The position numbers and the translations under genes were made by a program. The notes beneath the pieces are model-generated. The model made no database searches. It worked only from the letters and a program-made list of their open reading frames with translations, and was not told where the DNA came from. Positions 43,220 through 54,211 of a stretch of 64,000 bases of DNA are shown here, piece by piece. The DNA is from Corylus avellana (lineage: Eukaryota; Streptophyta; Magnoliopsida; Fagales; Betulaceae): contig NC_081541.1 of the NCBI RefSeq assembly GCF_901000735.1, forward strand, positions 31,204,060 through 31,268,059, written 5' to 3'. How positions within the stretch are numbered: position 1 is the stretch's first letter; each line of letters begins with the position of its first letter.

Positions 43220-44607
43220 ATGGATGCATCTATCCCTAACTTCATTTTCTATGGTGCTGAGCATAATGCAATGGATGACGATGATTGGTTCGCAGCGATG
43301 TTCATGCTCCTACTTGAAATTGATGACACATTTGATGAAGCACCTGAAGTTGAGAGGATACCTCAGCGCACTTCGGCACTCCAGGGTGCCGCATTTGTGC
43401 AAGAAGTGCTAGTTGGTCACCCAGGTACTTGCTATAAGCTGTTTCGCATGCAAAGGGACACTTTTGTCTCATTAGCAAATGTTTTGAGGGAAAACTACCT
43501 AGAAGATAGTCGGTCACTGAGAGTGGAAGAATCACTGGCCATCTTTTGCCTAATAGTTGGCCATCGACAAGGGATGAGGGTTGTAGCGGACAGGTTCCAG
43601 CACTCCACTGAGACAATTTCACGCCATTTCAAGCATGTGATGAGGGCATTATGCAACTTGGGAAAGACCCTTATAAGGCCTAGGCAGCTCGATGGAGTGC
43701 ACCCATACATACAGGGCAATCCAAAATACTTTCCATGGTTTAAGGTACGTATATATTTTCGGTAGTCTGAGGATATTTGAATTTATTTGGGACCTACCTA
43801 ACCATTCAACCATTTTCCAATATTTTGCATGTTAGGATTGTGTGGGGGCCATTGATGGTACCCATATTCAAGCTTGGGTTCCGGCGAAAAAACAAAACGC
43901 ATTTCGAGGACGAAAGGCAGTCGTGTCCCAAAATGTAGTGTGTGCTTGTGACTTCGACATGATGTTCACATTCGTGTATAGCGGGTGGGAGAGGACAACT
44001 AATGACTCAAGGGTCTTCTACGATGCCGTAACTAGACCTAAAAGTGAATTTCCTACACCACCGGAAGGTGAGTGCCTTCTCTCCACAACCATGTGTCAAT
44101 ATTTATAAATAAAGTTGTCTAATATCTGCTCACACAAGTGCATGTCTACTTGCAGGTCACTATTACTTAGTTGACTCTGGGTTCCCATGCGCAAAAGGAT
44201 ACCTCCCCCCTTATCGAGGAGAAAGATATCATTTGCAAGATTTTCGAAATGGTGGTGACCCTCAAGGGTTCAAAGAATTGTTCAATTACCGTCATTCCTC
44301 ACTTCGTATGGTAATTGAACGCTGCTTTGGAGTGCTGAAAAGGCGTTTCCATGTGCTAAATGGCATGCCCAAGTACAAAGTGTGTCGACAGCCCCTTGTA
44401 GTCAATGCATGTTGCACACTGCACAACTTTATCCGCCAGGCTAACCGTGATGATATGTTCTTTGAACATGCCCTTCTTGTGAATCTTGGCAATGGTGCTG
44501 ATTACAACAACCCCTACGACTTCTCTAATGAAGCTGCTTTGATCATGGCAAACACAAGGGGCCAGATTGCGCAGTTGATGTGGGATAATATCCACTCGCC
44601 GAACTGA
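43220..44607 (+). CDS. PIF/Harbinger DDE transposase
   Basis: Three exons (43220-43744, 43836-44067, 44156-44607) join in frame to 402 aa. The N-terminal half has a helix-turn-helix-like section (ESLAIFCLIVGHRQGMRVVADRFQHSTETISRHF). The nuclease domain keeps all three acidic residues in context: Asp in CVGAIDGTHIQAW, Asp in YYLVDSGFPCAKGYL, and Glu in LRMVIERCFGVLKRRF. The C-terminus ends WDNIHSPN. It would cut and join DNA at the ends of its element in the nucleus, normally with the Myb-like partner, using TTA/TAA target sites. The frame is free of stops, unlike the partner gene at 39498-40609. Terminal repeats of the element were not located. Confidence 0.9.
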
Positions 44608-44807
44608 CGTGGGGTTGGGTATTGCAATGCAACTATGGCAATATTCTTGTTTTGATAGCCTACCGATAGTACTGTTTATTATTTTATGCTATATGATGTG
44701 TCATGGGACAATTTCTTTTGTGTATGACTCGACATTATAGCACATTTGCTTGTGCTTGAATATGTGTGTGAGCGAAGTGTGCTGCGAACATGCTATGTAT
44801 AGGCTTG

Positions 44808-45085
44808 TCGGTTGTGGACTCTTACGTCTGTCGTTTTGGTACTTGCTATGTATAATTATGTCAGGTGTGGACACCTATTATATGGCTACCTTGTTTTGGT
44901 ACTTGGTATGTATAATTAAGTCGGTTGTGAACTCTTATTATATCTCTATGTCATTTTGGTGCTTGCTACGTATAATTACGTCGGTTGTGGTCTCATATTT
45001 ATATCTATGCCATTTTGATAATTTATAAGTATGACTATGTCGGTTGTTGGACTTATATTTTACATTTATGTCATTTTGGTTGGCT
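44808..45085 (+). repeat. 60-bp minisatellite, about five units
   Basis: The motif tcggttgtgg recurs at 44808, 44861, 44921, 44981 and 45040, each unit also containing 'tcattttggt.cttgctatgtataatta'. The 60-bp period keeps one forward frame open, giving hydrophobic 20-residue repeats (FWYLLCIIMSGVDTYYMATL and similar). It lies between the Harbinger transposase and the GRF-like remnant. Probably non-coding. Confidence 0.8.
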
Positions 45086-45108
45086 TTATCTATGTGTTAA
45101 GACTAGTT

Positions 45109-45991
45109 ATGGAGCTTGAGGTGCAATGTACATGTAGTGCTGGACTGATGAGACTACTCGTTTCTAGAACCGGCAGGAATTACATGCGGCGCTTTTACAA
45201 GTGTCCCCTATACAAGGTATGCAATGTTTTTGCTTAACCTAGACAATAATACATGATTGCATCGTTCGACTTACATTAAAGGAAAAATTATTATTGGCTT
45301 TTGAATTGAAATTTGTATCAATGATTTGTTGGTTGTTTTCACGTCTTGTTTGTCACTTTTCATTGACAATTATGCACAATTAGATGTTCACATATATTTG
45401 TAATCTTTGAACTACTGGGATAAGTATAACAAAAATGTTAAAAAGTTGTATGCATTGTCATTATTTTTTGTGGCCCTAAACATAATAGTCACTCTTCACA
45501 TTAAGACAACACTAGCTGATTTGAATGAGGTACTTCAACTATTAATATGCATTTATCTTTTAATACATTTGTATTCCGTCCATGATCGACTGGTGTTACT
45601 GCAGAATCATCCAAGTAGTTTCCATTGGGAAGATGAGCTACTACAAAGTTTGTCGCCGCGCTCGTCCCAGCAGGGGCGAGCACATTGGGAAGATGAGTTG
45701 TTGGAAAATATGTCACTGTAGAATCATCCAGGTAGTGTCCATTGGGAAGATGAGTTACTACAAAATTTGTCGCCACGCTCATCTCAGCAAGGGCAAGCAC
45801 ATTGGGAAGATGAGTTGTTAGAAAATATATCAACACAATCAGACGATATCTTAGAAGTGGGTGTACATGGTAATAGCGGTGCATTGGGCAACCAGTGGCT
45901 CAATAATGCTATGCGATGCTGTTTTGGTTCTGTCGTCTGCTGTTTAAGTTGCCTAGGAGTACTCCTACTACTAGTGCTCTTATTTGCTTGA
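45109..45991 (+). pseudogene. GRF zinc-finger-like gene remnant with two hydrophobic segments and internal 39-aa repeats
   Basis: Exon 1 (45109-45216) starts MELEVQCTCSAGLMRLLVS and reaches RRFYKCPLYK before a GTATGC donor; this is the first half of a GRF finger. The next open segment (from about 45401, after an in-frame TAA at 45398-45400) encodes a hydrophobic stretch LSLFFVALNIIVTL, then two 39-codon repeats each with two HWEDELL motifs (45604-45837), and ends in CLSCLGVLLLLVLLFA at 45991. A TAG (45719-45721) replaces the CAG found at the same place in the first repeat. The second half of the finger is not found. The layout (GRF finger, middle region, C-terminal hydrophobic tail) echoes the MULE gene at 29465. 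Confidence 0.6.
45604..45837 (+). repeat. 117-bp in-frame tandem repeat (39 codons x 2)
   Basis: Unit 1 (45604-45720) and unit 2 (45721-45837) both encode NHP..., HWEDELLQ, LSPRSSQQG and AHWEDELLEN. Each unit is itself made of two related halves sharing HWEDELL. Confidence 0.85.
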
Positions 45992-47380
45992 AGTGCATTT
46001 TGGTGACATTGCATTAATGGTAACTGGTTGTTTGTAATTTGTTGTTAAACCTGCAGGAAGGATAATTTCTGTTTATGGTAATTGATCTCTTGTTAGTAGG
46101 GTAATGGTAATGCATCATTCAGTATTATGTAGTTGGGGCGAACCATTGTTTGTTTAAACCTATTGAAGATGGTTGCCTATTTTTTGCATTATGCATATAT
46201 CATCTATTTCGACAATGTCAGCTCATTAACGACAAAAATAGGTGTAAGCATATTTGTTTTTAGTCCATACGTGTAGTGAGAGGCACCAAGACAAAGAACA
46301 GTTTTATTTTATTATTATTATTTTCATAATTTATCTTATTTCATGTAATTATATGGATTTAAGATTTGTTTAGAATTTTTGTTTTTTTACCCTACACCAA
46401 CAAGTGTAAAACACAATTGGGGAAGCCCAACTTGCATAAAAATAGAAGAACTTCCGTTTCGGGCACTGTAGCATGCAGTAGAAGGCTAAAAGGTGCTGCC
46501 GAAAGTAACCTTTTTTTTTTTTTTTTTAATAATGTGTTAAATATTACTTTAGTTGGATAAACCTCTATTTGTGAATCCAATGGAAGTTAGATCCTCCAAT
46601 GATTAATACCAATCATTGGCAATCATTTTTTATTTACACCAAAAGTTATTGTAAAAATAAGTACAAAAACAATTTGTATCACATTATAAACTTATTTTCA
46701 CATAGAAATATGAAATAGAATTATTTTGAAAATTAATCAAAAAATAAGAATTTGAAAACAAAAACAAAAACATACCTAGCCAAACAAGGCCCCCCTGATC
46801 TTCACACTCCTAGGCTCCAACTTCAATGGAAATAAATAAGAAAGAATGATATGAACCTCTCCCTCCGACAGATATCAAAATATAATGATTTCCATCCTAT
46901 CTAGATATTATTTTTTAAAAATCAAGTAAAATAAATCAAAGATACTTTCTTTTTTATTTTTTTAAAAAATAAAAAATAATATTTACCTAAGACCGAGAGA
47001 ACTCTAATTAAGAGAACACAAAAAAGAATACAAAAAATTCCATGCATTCCGTATTTCCTTCATCTTCTGCTTCATTAATGCTGCTGTACATATATAGACA
47101 TGGTCCCTTTCCATCATTTGTACATATAAACATGAGTAATCATCAGGTACATGTTGTACATATCAACGGATTTTTTTTTTTTTTTTTTTTTACTTTTCTA
47201 ATGGTAGTAACTAATTTTTTCTTTCTTTTTTTTTTTTTTTTACTTATCCTAAAAAGTAATTAATCACTTTTTAAAACTTGAAAAGCTATTTGTCAAAACA
47301 TCAAACCACGGGAACTAAAAATACATTAAACTTGTAGTGCATATATATGATGTGGAGTTTTATTGGGATCACGAGGGATT
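45992..47380. other. spacer; several homopolymer tracts
   Basis: No gene seen. Holds T runs at about 46511-46528, 47171-47190 and 47226-47241, and 'agccaaacaaggcccccc' near 46782, a motif that could be an element terminus, but its inverted partner was not found to the left. Confidence 0.5.
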
Positions 47381-47399
47381 CATCTTCATAGTCAAGGTA

Positions 47400-48260
47400 A
47401 ATTCTCATCTTGACATGCATTTTGGGCAGCGTATATATTCCGTAGTTTTTCTTTGTTATCAAGTACAAATCTGGTGCCTTGAATGAGGTGATAGATGCCC
47501 TCAATAGGAAGACATCCTTATTGGTGACTATGTGGACTAAGGTAATTGGGTTTGATTTATTCAGACAATCTTTATCTACTAATTAACCCATATTTTAGTT
47601 CTATTGTGAGTGACTTGGAAACAGGACTAAGTTATGCATGATGGGTTTCTATTTAAAGGAAATCAATTGTGTGTTCCTTAAGGTAGTTTTCGTCTGAAGA
47701 TTATTCAAGAGCTTCGGGCTATGTGGGACGTGACACGATTTTGAAGCTTGTATCTTATCAATTTTATTGGCCTAATATGAGGAAGGAACTTGCTAGATTT
47801 GTGGATGGGTGTCGGATTTTCGAGGTGTCCAACAATACCGCTACTAATGTAGGATTGTACATGCCACTTCTTATTACTAATCGGTAAGCATAAATTTGGT
47901 CTTGGGGTTGCCGATGACGGAGAGAGGTAATTACTGATTCCTCTCTTATTTTTTCGGTGGTGGATCGGTTCTTGAAGATGGTTCATGTCATAGCTTGCAA
48001 GAAGACTTTAGATCCGATTAATGTGGCTCAATTATACTTTCGAGAGGTCTATCGTCTTCGTGGTTTGTCGTTAGCTATTGCTTCTGATCGAGATACTCGC
48101 TTTCTCAACAGTTTCTAGAGGCGTTTATAGTGGTGGTCTAATATCAAACTCGATTTTAATTAGTAGTGCTTATCATCAATAGACTAACGAACACATGAAG
48201 GTTGTTAATTCCGTTATTTGGGGACTTTGCTTCCTAGTTTGATGCATCATATCATCCCAA
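47400..48260 (+). mobile_element. degenerate Ty3/gypsy pol fragment (RNase H end to integrase)
   Basis: Read across frameshifts and stops, the plus strand gives pieces in the correct order: IKYKSGALNEVIDALNRKTS (end of RNase H), then GRDTILKLVSYQFYWPNMRK and ELARFVDGCRIF (integrase zinc-binding region), then VVDRFLKMVHVIACKKT-like and VAQLYFREVYRLRGL (integrase core start), then IASDRDTRFL. It is a very old truncated copy; no LTRs were found. Confidence 0.75.
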
Positions 48261-49105
48261 ATCTTGGGATCGTAAGTTTCAAACAATAGCTAATAAGCAA
48301 CATCTACTCATTTATATATGCATGCAAAAAAAAAAACTAGATTTTAGCTCGGCTGCCTGCTAAAAGCTTAGGCTGAACTTGCAAAGAAAGTTACCCATAT
48401 AGTTTGGGCGCTTATAACGTGATCATGTGCTATGATTCATTAAAAGCAGAATATACAAAATAAACGTGAGTTTTGAGAATTGGGGCCCCAACTCATAAAA
48501 TTTGACTATCTCGTGGTTGTGGAAGGTGATCAGTTCTTCATAAATGGATTGACATTTTGCCACCACCGACCACCGACTTTTGCCAAACTGGCCGGCGGTG
48601 ATGAATAGGGTTATTACAAGTAGTTAACAAAAATGATTAGAGAGACAGGCCATACAAGTCTCAATCATTTGAGAACTAATTGGAATTAAGGGTGAAAGAA
48701 GTCAAGCACGCACCATTATTATTCCTGAAGAATGCCACCTAGACCTAACTATTAAAAATAAAAAAGAAAAAAAGAAAAGAAAGATATATAAAAATACAAA
48801 GAGGTCCCTACGCCGCCGCCCCTCCTCCATTCAGGTGTACGCGTCGGGTTATTAAATCCAGCGCAAGAACAGGCACTGCATGTGAGGCGTACGTTGGTGA
48901 ACTTCCATTTCGCTTTTGACGTGAATAAATTAATCTTAAGTTTTGTTTTTTTTATTATTATTTCTTCTTGGTTTGTTTATTCAATTAATTAAAGAAATGT
49001 TGATTACTTAGCTTCAAATTGTAACAAATTACGTATGGAACCACGCACGATTTCTTATTGGGAAGGGCAAAGTATCAATGAATATATGGTTTATTAGAAA
49101 AAATT

Positions 49106-49136
<31 letters not shown>

Positions 49137-49149
49137 TGACGTGTTCACA

Positions 49150-49226
49150 CAAGGGAAGGGGGAGGGGGATTCGAACTAGTGACATCTACTTCATTAGGCG
49201 TGATACACAGCCGATTGAGCTACCCC
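49150..49226 (-). mobile_element. tRNA-like SINE fragment
   Basis: On the minus strand GGGTAGCTCAATCGGC is an A-box-like motif and ACTAGTTCGAATCC a near-perfect B box. Same module as at 23250-23325 and 52240-52305. Confidence 0.6.
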
Positions 49227-49774
49227 TTGGGGACAAAATTATCATATTTTTTAGAACATGCTAGATGCAAAAAAAAAAAAAACAAAACAAAAAAAAACAA
49301 CATAAACATAAAGATTTATGTAGTACCTTACCACTAAAGGCTACATCCGCCAACATGATCAAGCATCAATTACATTCGTACAAAGCCCTAAAATCAGAAA
49401 CGACCATAAATACAACCTCCCAACTAGTCAAAAGCTCAAACTTTTGCTCATTGGACTAAGTCATTAAAAAAAAAAAATCTCATTTGAACGGGTGCAAACC
49501 GGTCGAAGACAAACTAGGCTGCACATAGCTTAACATAATTAAGTCTTTAAGGGGCGGAACTAGGAATTCTAGTGTGGGAGGACGTTTTAACATTAATTAA
49601 TTAGTTCAATACTAAACAAACACTAATTAAATGATATCTAACGAGGATAAAATTGAGCATGCTTATGAGATTGCATAAAACTGTATTATAAATACTTGTA
49701 TTATGTATATTGTTTTAAAATTTTCAGCAATGACAAGTGAGTTTGCAAATTTTGGTGGACGAAAGTATTATTTT

Positions 49775-49892
49775 ACGGGGCAAACTATTAAAAAAAAAAA
49801 CATATATTTTAAGACAAATTTTAAAAATTTTGAAGGGACATTCGTCTCCAAGGTAACAAGTAAGATCCGCCCTGAGTCTAATTCTTAAGCTG

Positions 49893-49935
<43 letters not shown>

Positions 49936-50150
49936 AACTATATATATATTCAAAACCGGGAGGGGAACCATGCACGGGGCAAACTATTAAAAAGAAAACA
50001 TATATTTTAAAACAAATTTTAAAAATTTTGGGAGGACATTCGCCTCCAAGGTAACAAGTAAGATCCGCCCTTGAGACTAATTCTTAAGCTGAAAAAAAAA
50101 ATATATATATATATTCAAAACCGGGAGGGGAAGCATGCACCTAGGCCCTA
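49775..50150. repeat. ~199-bp tandem repeat, two copies
   Basis: 'acggggcaaactattaaaa' starts at 49775 and 49974. Each copy continues 'acatatattttaa.acaaattttaaaaatttt', 'gacattcg.ctccaaggtaac' and 'ttcttaagctgaaaa' followed by a (TA)n tract of different length. Confidence 0.75.
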
Positions 50151-50353
50151 GCTAGCCTCCTCGATCTGGTTCCAACGAACTACTTTGTTTGACAAATAAG
50201 CCACTATTGATTATGCAAAACTAATTAACAAAGTCAAATGTTAGTAAGTTTTAAAACGATATCTTTAGTTGTAACCCAAAAGGAATTAAATTTAATTACC
50301 CAACCATTTTATTATTATTATTATTATATATTATTAAAGATTCGTCGGATCAC

Positions 50354-50361
50354 TATATAAA
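50354..50361 (+). promoter_or_regulatory. TATA box of the small gene at 50419
   Basis: tatataaa 58-65 bp upstream of the ATG, in a context (cactatataaagc) typical of plant TATA promoters. It would place the transcription start near 50385-50395. Confidence 0.6.
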
Positions 50362-50418
50362 GCTTATAAATGGAAGGCAGAATTTGATTCATAGAGAAAG
50401 AGAGGTAGAGCAGAAAAG

Positions 50419-50823
50419 ATGGAGTTGAAGGTTGGAGCTGCGTGCATGGTGTTGCCAAAGCGAGCATTTCGGGTCTGCAAATCTCGGAATCAAGCAAATA
50501 TTGTGAGAAGGAGTACGTTAATGGAAACTATTGTGAATGCCAACGACGGAGGAATTGTGAGCTGCGTCGAGGAAGATGGGGTTGTGAGGATGAAGATTGT
50601 CGTCAAAAAACAAGATGTAAAGCAAATGCTACAAGTGATGAGTGGATCAGATGATCATCATCACCACAAGATCAACGCTCATCGATCATCGATCTCGTCT
50701 GCAGAACAACGCTTAAATCTTTTGCGGAAAAAGCATCTGCTGAGACTCGATGTAGCCAAGAAAACCCGCTCGTCGTCCAGTTCTTGGAGTCCTGCTCTAC
50801 AAAGCATCCCAGAAGAAGTTTAA
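50419..50823 (+). CDS. small plant-specific protein, possibly PADRE/DUF4228-related
   Basis: Single exon, 134 aa, ATG at 50419 preceded by a TATA box. The N-terminus is basic (LPKRAFRVCKSR). The middle has GVVRMKIVVKKQDVKQMLQVM, followed by a His-rich stretch (DDHHHHKI). Then come AEQRLNLLRKKHLLRLD and a Ser-rich end finishing WSPALQSIPEEV. The VRMKIVVKK...LKQML and W.PALQSIPE motifs remind me of small stress-responsive plant proteins with a PADRE-type domain, but the match is from memory and partial. Function unknown. Confidence 0.7.
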   Translation: MELKVGAACMVLPKRAFRVCKSRNQANIVRRSTLMETIVNANDGGIVSCVEEDGVVRMKIVVKKQDVKQMLQVMSGSDDHHHHKINAHRSSISSAEQRLNLLRKKHLLRLDVAKKTRSSSSSWSPALQSIPEEV

Positions 50824-53800
50824 GCTTAATTAAGTACTGCATGCATATATTTCTTCAACGTTAATTGTATTTTAAGGAAATTGATTGCTGTTTAATTAAC
50901 ATGCACCTCAAATTGATCATCATGATATATATTGTTTCTCCTTTCACAAATCGATCCGTTTGTTAATGATTCTAAGAGTGTGTTTTTTGTTTTTTGTATG
51001 AACAAATATTTCGATGTACGTAACATTATAAATATGACAATAGTTTGGAGTGTTTTGTGTTTTTCGTTGTTGTTAATTTCTTAATGTTTTTTGTTTTTGA
51101 AGTAATGTTAACAAACAAAGCCGAGCTTCCTATTGTGTTCTTTGTGAAAATACATATCGAAAAATGGAATCTGATCACTTGTGCTAACTTTATTTTTACT
51201 CTTAGTAACTGTCTTTTGAGTGGTGGACGGGAGGGGTACTGAGCGAGAGGTGTCAAATGAGAATATAATCCTCTCTATTTTAAATTTTTATAGTCATGAA
51301 TTAAAGCTTGTGTATCTATCAGTATATATAATTTAAAAAATGCAAAATCATGTATACTGTTAACTTTAAATCCTGACCATAAAATGTATAATATTCATTT
51401 TATTTGAAACTGAGAAGATTCATGTGGGTCAAATGGCCCCTTAATTTGGCCACCTTAAGAATTTGTTACAAACATATTTGCCCACCCTAGAAAGAAGGAA
51501 ATTCCCCCGCAGCCCACAGTCAAAGCCGTTATTATCCTGAGCCACAATTGATGCCTCTTAACTCGCATGGGAGGAAGTGAGGAATAGGATCTTCTCCATT
51601 TCAAATTTTTTGTACATGGTTGGGGTAAAATTGTCCGGATCCTTCTCCAGGAAGCGAGCGCTTCTATGCGGATTGACCCCAAAAAAAAAAAAGGCTCAAA
51701 AAAACTAAGAAAGTAATATGAATGGTCGTTCCATTTCCATACTTATCCTAACAGGTATTAATGGATCAAATGAATTAGAATGACAGCTCAATATATATAA
51801 TATTGGCGATTTGAATTTCTATATAATAATTCCAAATCAATATTCATGAAGATAGGACTATTGAAGCAAGCTTGGGTATATAATGACTAGGAAATGAGAT
51901 GCTTGATGCATATATATGGCCCCAGAATTAAATGACATACAGATAATTAAATTTTTACAGTAATTTCAGTAATTAAAACTCATGTAGACATAAGATGAGA
52001 AATCTAACAAACAGAAGTAAACAATTTCTGTTTTTCTTCGAAAATAATTTCCTAGTTAGTACTATATATAACTTAAGGTGCGTTTTTTTTTTTTTTTTTT
52101 TCCTCCTTTTTTGACCAATTTTTTTTTTCCCTTTTCAAAGTAGTTTTAAAACAAAAATAATAGAATAAGAATATTGTTACAATCAGTGTTGCACCACGCG
52201 CAAACATGCTTAATGCATGTGTTACTGTGTAATACCCTAAGGAGCCGAAAAAGATGGATTCGAACTAATAACTTCTATTTCGTAAGGCATAATCCATAGT
52301 CGGTTGAGCTACCTTTTGAGAATTCACATAAATAATAGTTGAGAATGAATCACTGAGTTTTATTTAACTATTACCCTTTTGAGGTTAATTCATTAACTGA
52401 TTAGAGGGAAACGCCTATTTATAACTTTTTTACAACTTGTTAATTAGCACGTATCAAAGGATAAATAAAAAATTTTACGACTCTTATTAGGAGCTTGAAA
52501 CAAACAGCCAAGTCGGATCGTAGCAAGCAATCCAGTAGGGCAAAATCACAAGGCCATCAGGAATGCTTCCACGAGAAATACTCTTAAAACAATGGAATGA
52601 TTACATTAGAAAAACTATAGAATCCGAGAAAAGGATTAAAAAAGAAAATCCCCAATTTCCTGCTGTCACCCAATTATTAGTTTCTGAAAACGTATGTTTT
52701 TGAAAATGTCCAAGTCATGGTTGGTTGGCTTCAACTTCAATAAAGCAGGCTAACACCAACCTTTTCCACCCACCACTTTCCAAGCATAACAAGCAAACGC
52801 GGGGACTTTGGATATATGTCTATCATTTTTTAGATTTTTGTGAGTAGATAGTGTCAAACTTTACTAATAAACCATGTTTCCACAACTTACTAAATTATTG
52901 AACAAACCAGAATACAATAATTTAGTAACTTGTGGAATTTAAAATTACCTCAAAAATAATTTATTTGATTTGATTGAATCACGTAAGTCGCAAAATGTAG
53001 TTACTAGCAGCAATATATATCTTTTTCTTTACTCGTGTCATTAGGTGCTATCAATAGCACATAATCTCTCGGGCGGAGTGAACAATTTCACTTGACCTAA
53101 GGCACGTCGAGCATACAACCCCACCGACTTAGGCCTAATCAGGGGCAGAACCAAGATTTGTTACTAGGAAAGACGAACTTACGTGAACGTGAGTGGTGGT
53201 AATAATGAGGAGTTGAACTTCTGAGATTATTGAACCATTGAAAAGAGTGTTTTCACCGCGTGATCCTCGGATTCATTCATTTATGTGCCAGGGCGCTAAC
53301 AAAAGTAATTAAGCGTTATGGAGTTGTGCTTATGGTCAACAACTCAGTTGTTTATGTTCTTAGAAGAAAACAAAGGTAAAAAATTAAGTTGGATGATTTT
53401 GAAGGAACATATACATGCCTATCACTCGACTTTGGGCATTGAGCGTAAACCTACCAACTAGGAGGGGGGGTGCTATTCCGTGTTATTTTTATATGGATAT
53501 TTAAAAAAATAAAAAATCAAAATCAAATTCCCTTCTAGTTGAAAAATTGGTCATTCTTGTGTGTCATCAGCCTAATAAATATGAAATATCATTCCATTTT
53601 AGCTTCTGGGACACTGTTTGTTAAAATTTGTATTTTATAATAATGTTGTATATTGAATCACAATAAATATTGTACATAAAAGGTCTATATATACAGGCTA
53701 GTAATACATATACTACATATATATAACTTATGTGGGACAACCAATGACAGACACATGGGGGGACCGGGAGTGGCCCTAGTCCCCCCAAATCACAAGAAAA

Positions 53801-54211
53801 AAAAATTTAGGCAAAAAAAAAAATTAGCCCTTGATTCCTCTCCAAATTGAAACTTGGGTCCGTCCCTGACAACACTATATATAATTTAACATATGTTTTT
53901 TGTTATCTATTTTTAAAATAAAAACATTAACAAATAACTCAAACATAAAAACAATCTAAAAATATAAAAACAATTTTCATAAATATTGGAGTAAAATAAT
54001 AATAATAATGGATAAAATTTAAAAACCCTCCGGATGTGTATCGTTTTTCATTTACATTTCCCTCGAAAAACTCCCGCCTAGAACATCACTACCGTTGGAA
54101 ACGGAATAAACCTTCATTCGCCCTACCGACTCAGGTATTGCAGAAAAGCGAAAACTCCATGGTTTTTAAGGGTTATATCTCCAGGACGTTCAAAGCTTCC
54201 TCCGTTTGAAA
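50824..54211. other. spacer upstream of the PPR gene
   Basis: AT-rich, no gene seen. Contains a tRNA-like SINE (about 52240-52305), a T-rich run at 52085-52130 and retroelement-like debris around 53130-53300 and 53740-53875 (for example 'ggggggaccgggagtggccc'). Confidence 0.5.
52240..52305 (-). mobile_element. tRNA-like SINE fragment
   Basis: The minus strand shows GGTAGCTCAACCGAC (A box) and ATTAGTTCGAATCC (B box) about 45 bp apart, the third copy of this family in the window. Confidence 0.6.

Larger units (their letters stand above)
48261..50353. other. spacer with SINE, microsatellites and a ~199-bp tandem repeat
   Basis: Contains (AT)n at 49108-49135, a tRNA-like SINE (about 49150-49226), A-rich tracts near 49268-49300, (TA)n at about 49896-49930, and a two-copy repeat at 49775-50150. 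No gene seen. Confidence 0.55.

Noticed and set aside
46782..46800. Right terminus of the Harbinger element (agccaaacaaggcccccc)
   Set aside because: No inverted partner with a TTA/TAA target duplication was found to the left, so the boundary is not supported.
51455..51682. 75-codon minus-strand frame with a hydrophobic segment
   Set aside because: Overlaps dispersed repeat-like sequence ('ggatcttctccatttcaaat') and has no supporting features.
54206..54211. Upstream TTG start for the PPR protein
   Set aside because: Plant nuclear genes rarely start at TTG and an in-frame ATG follows at 54212.
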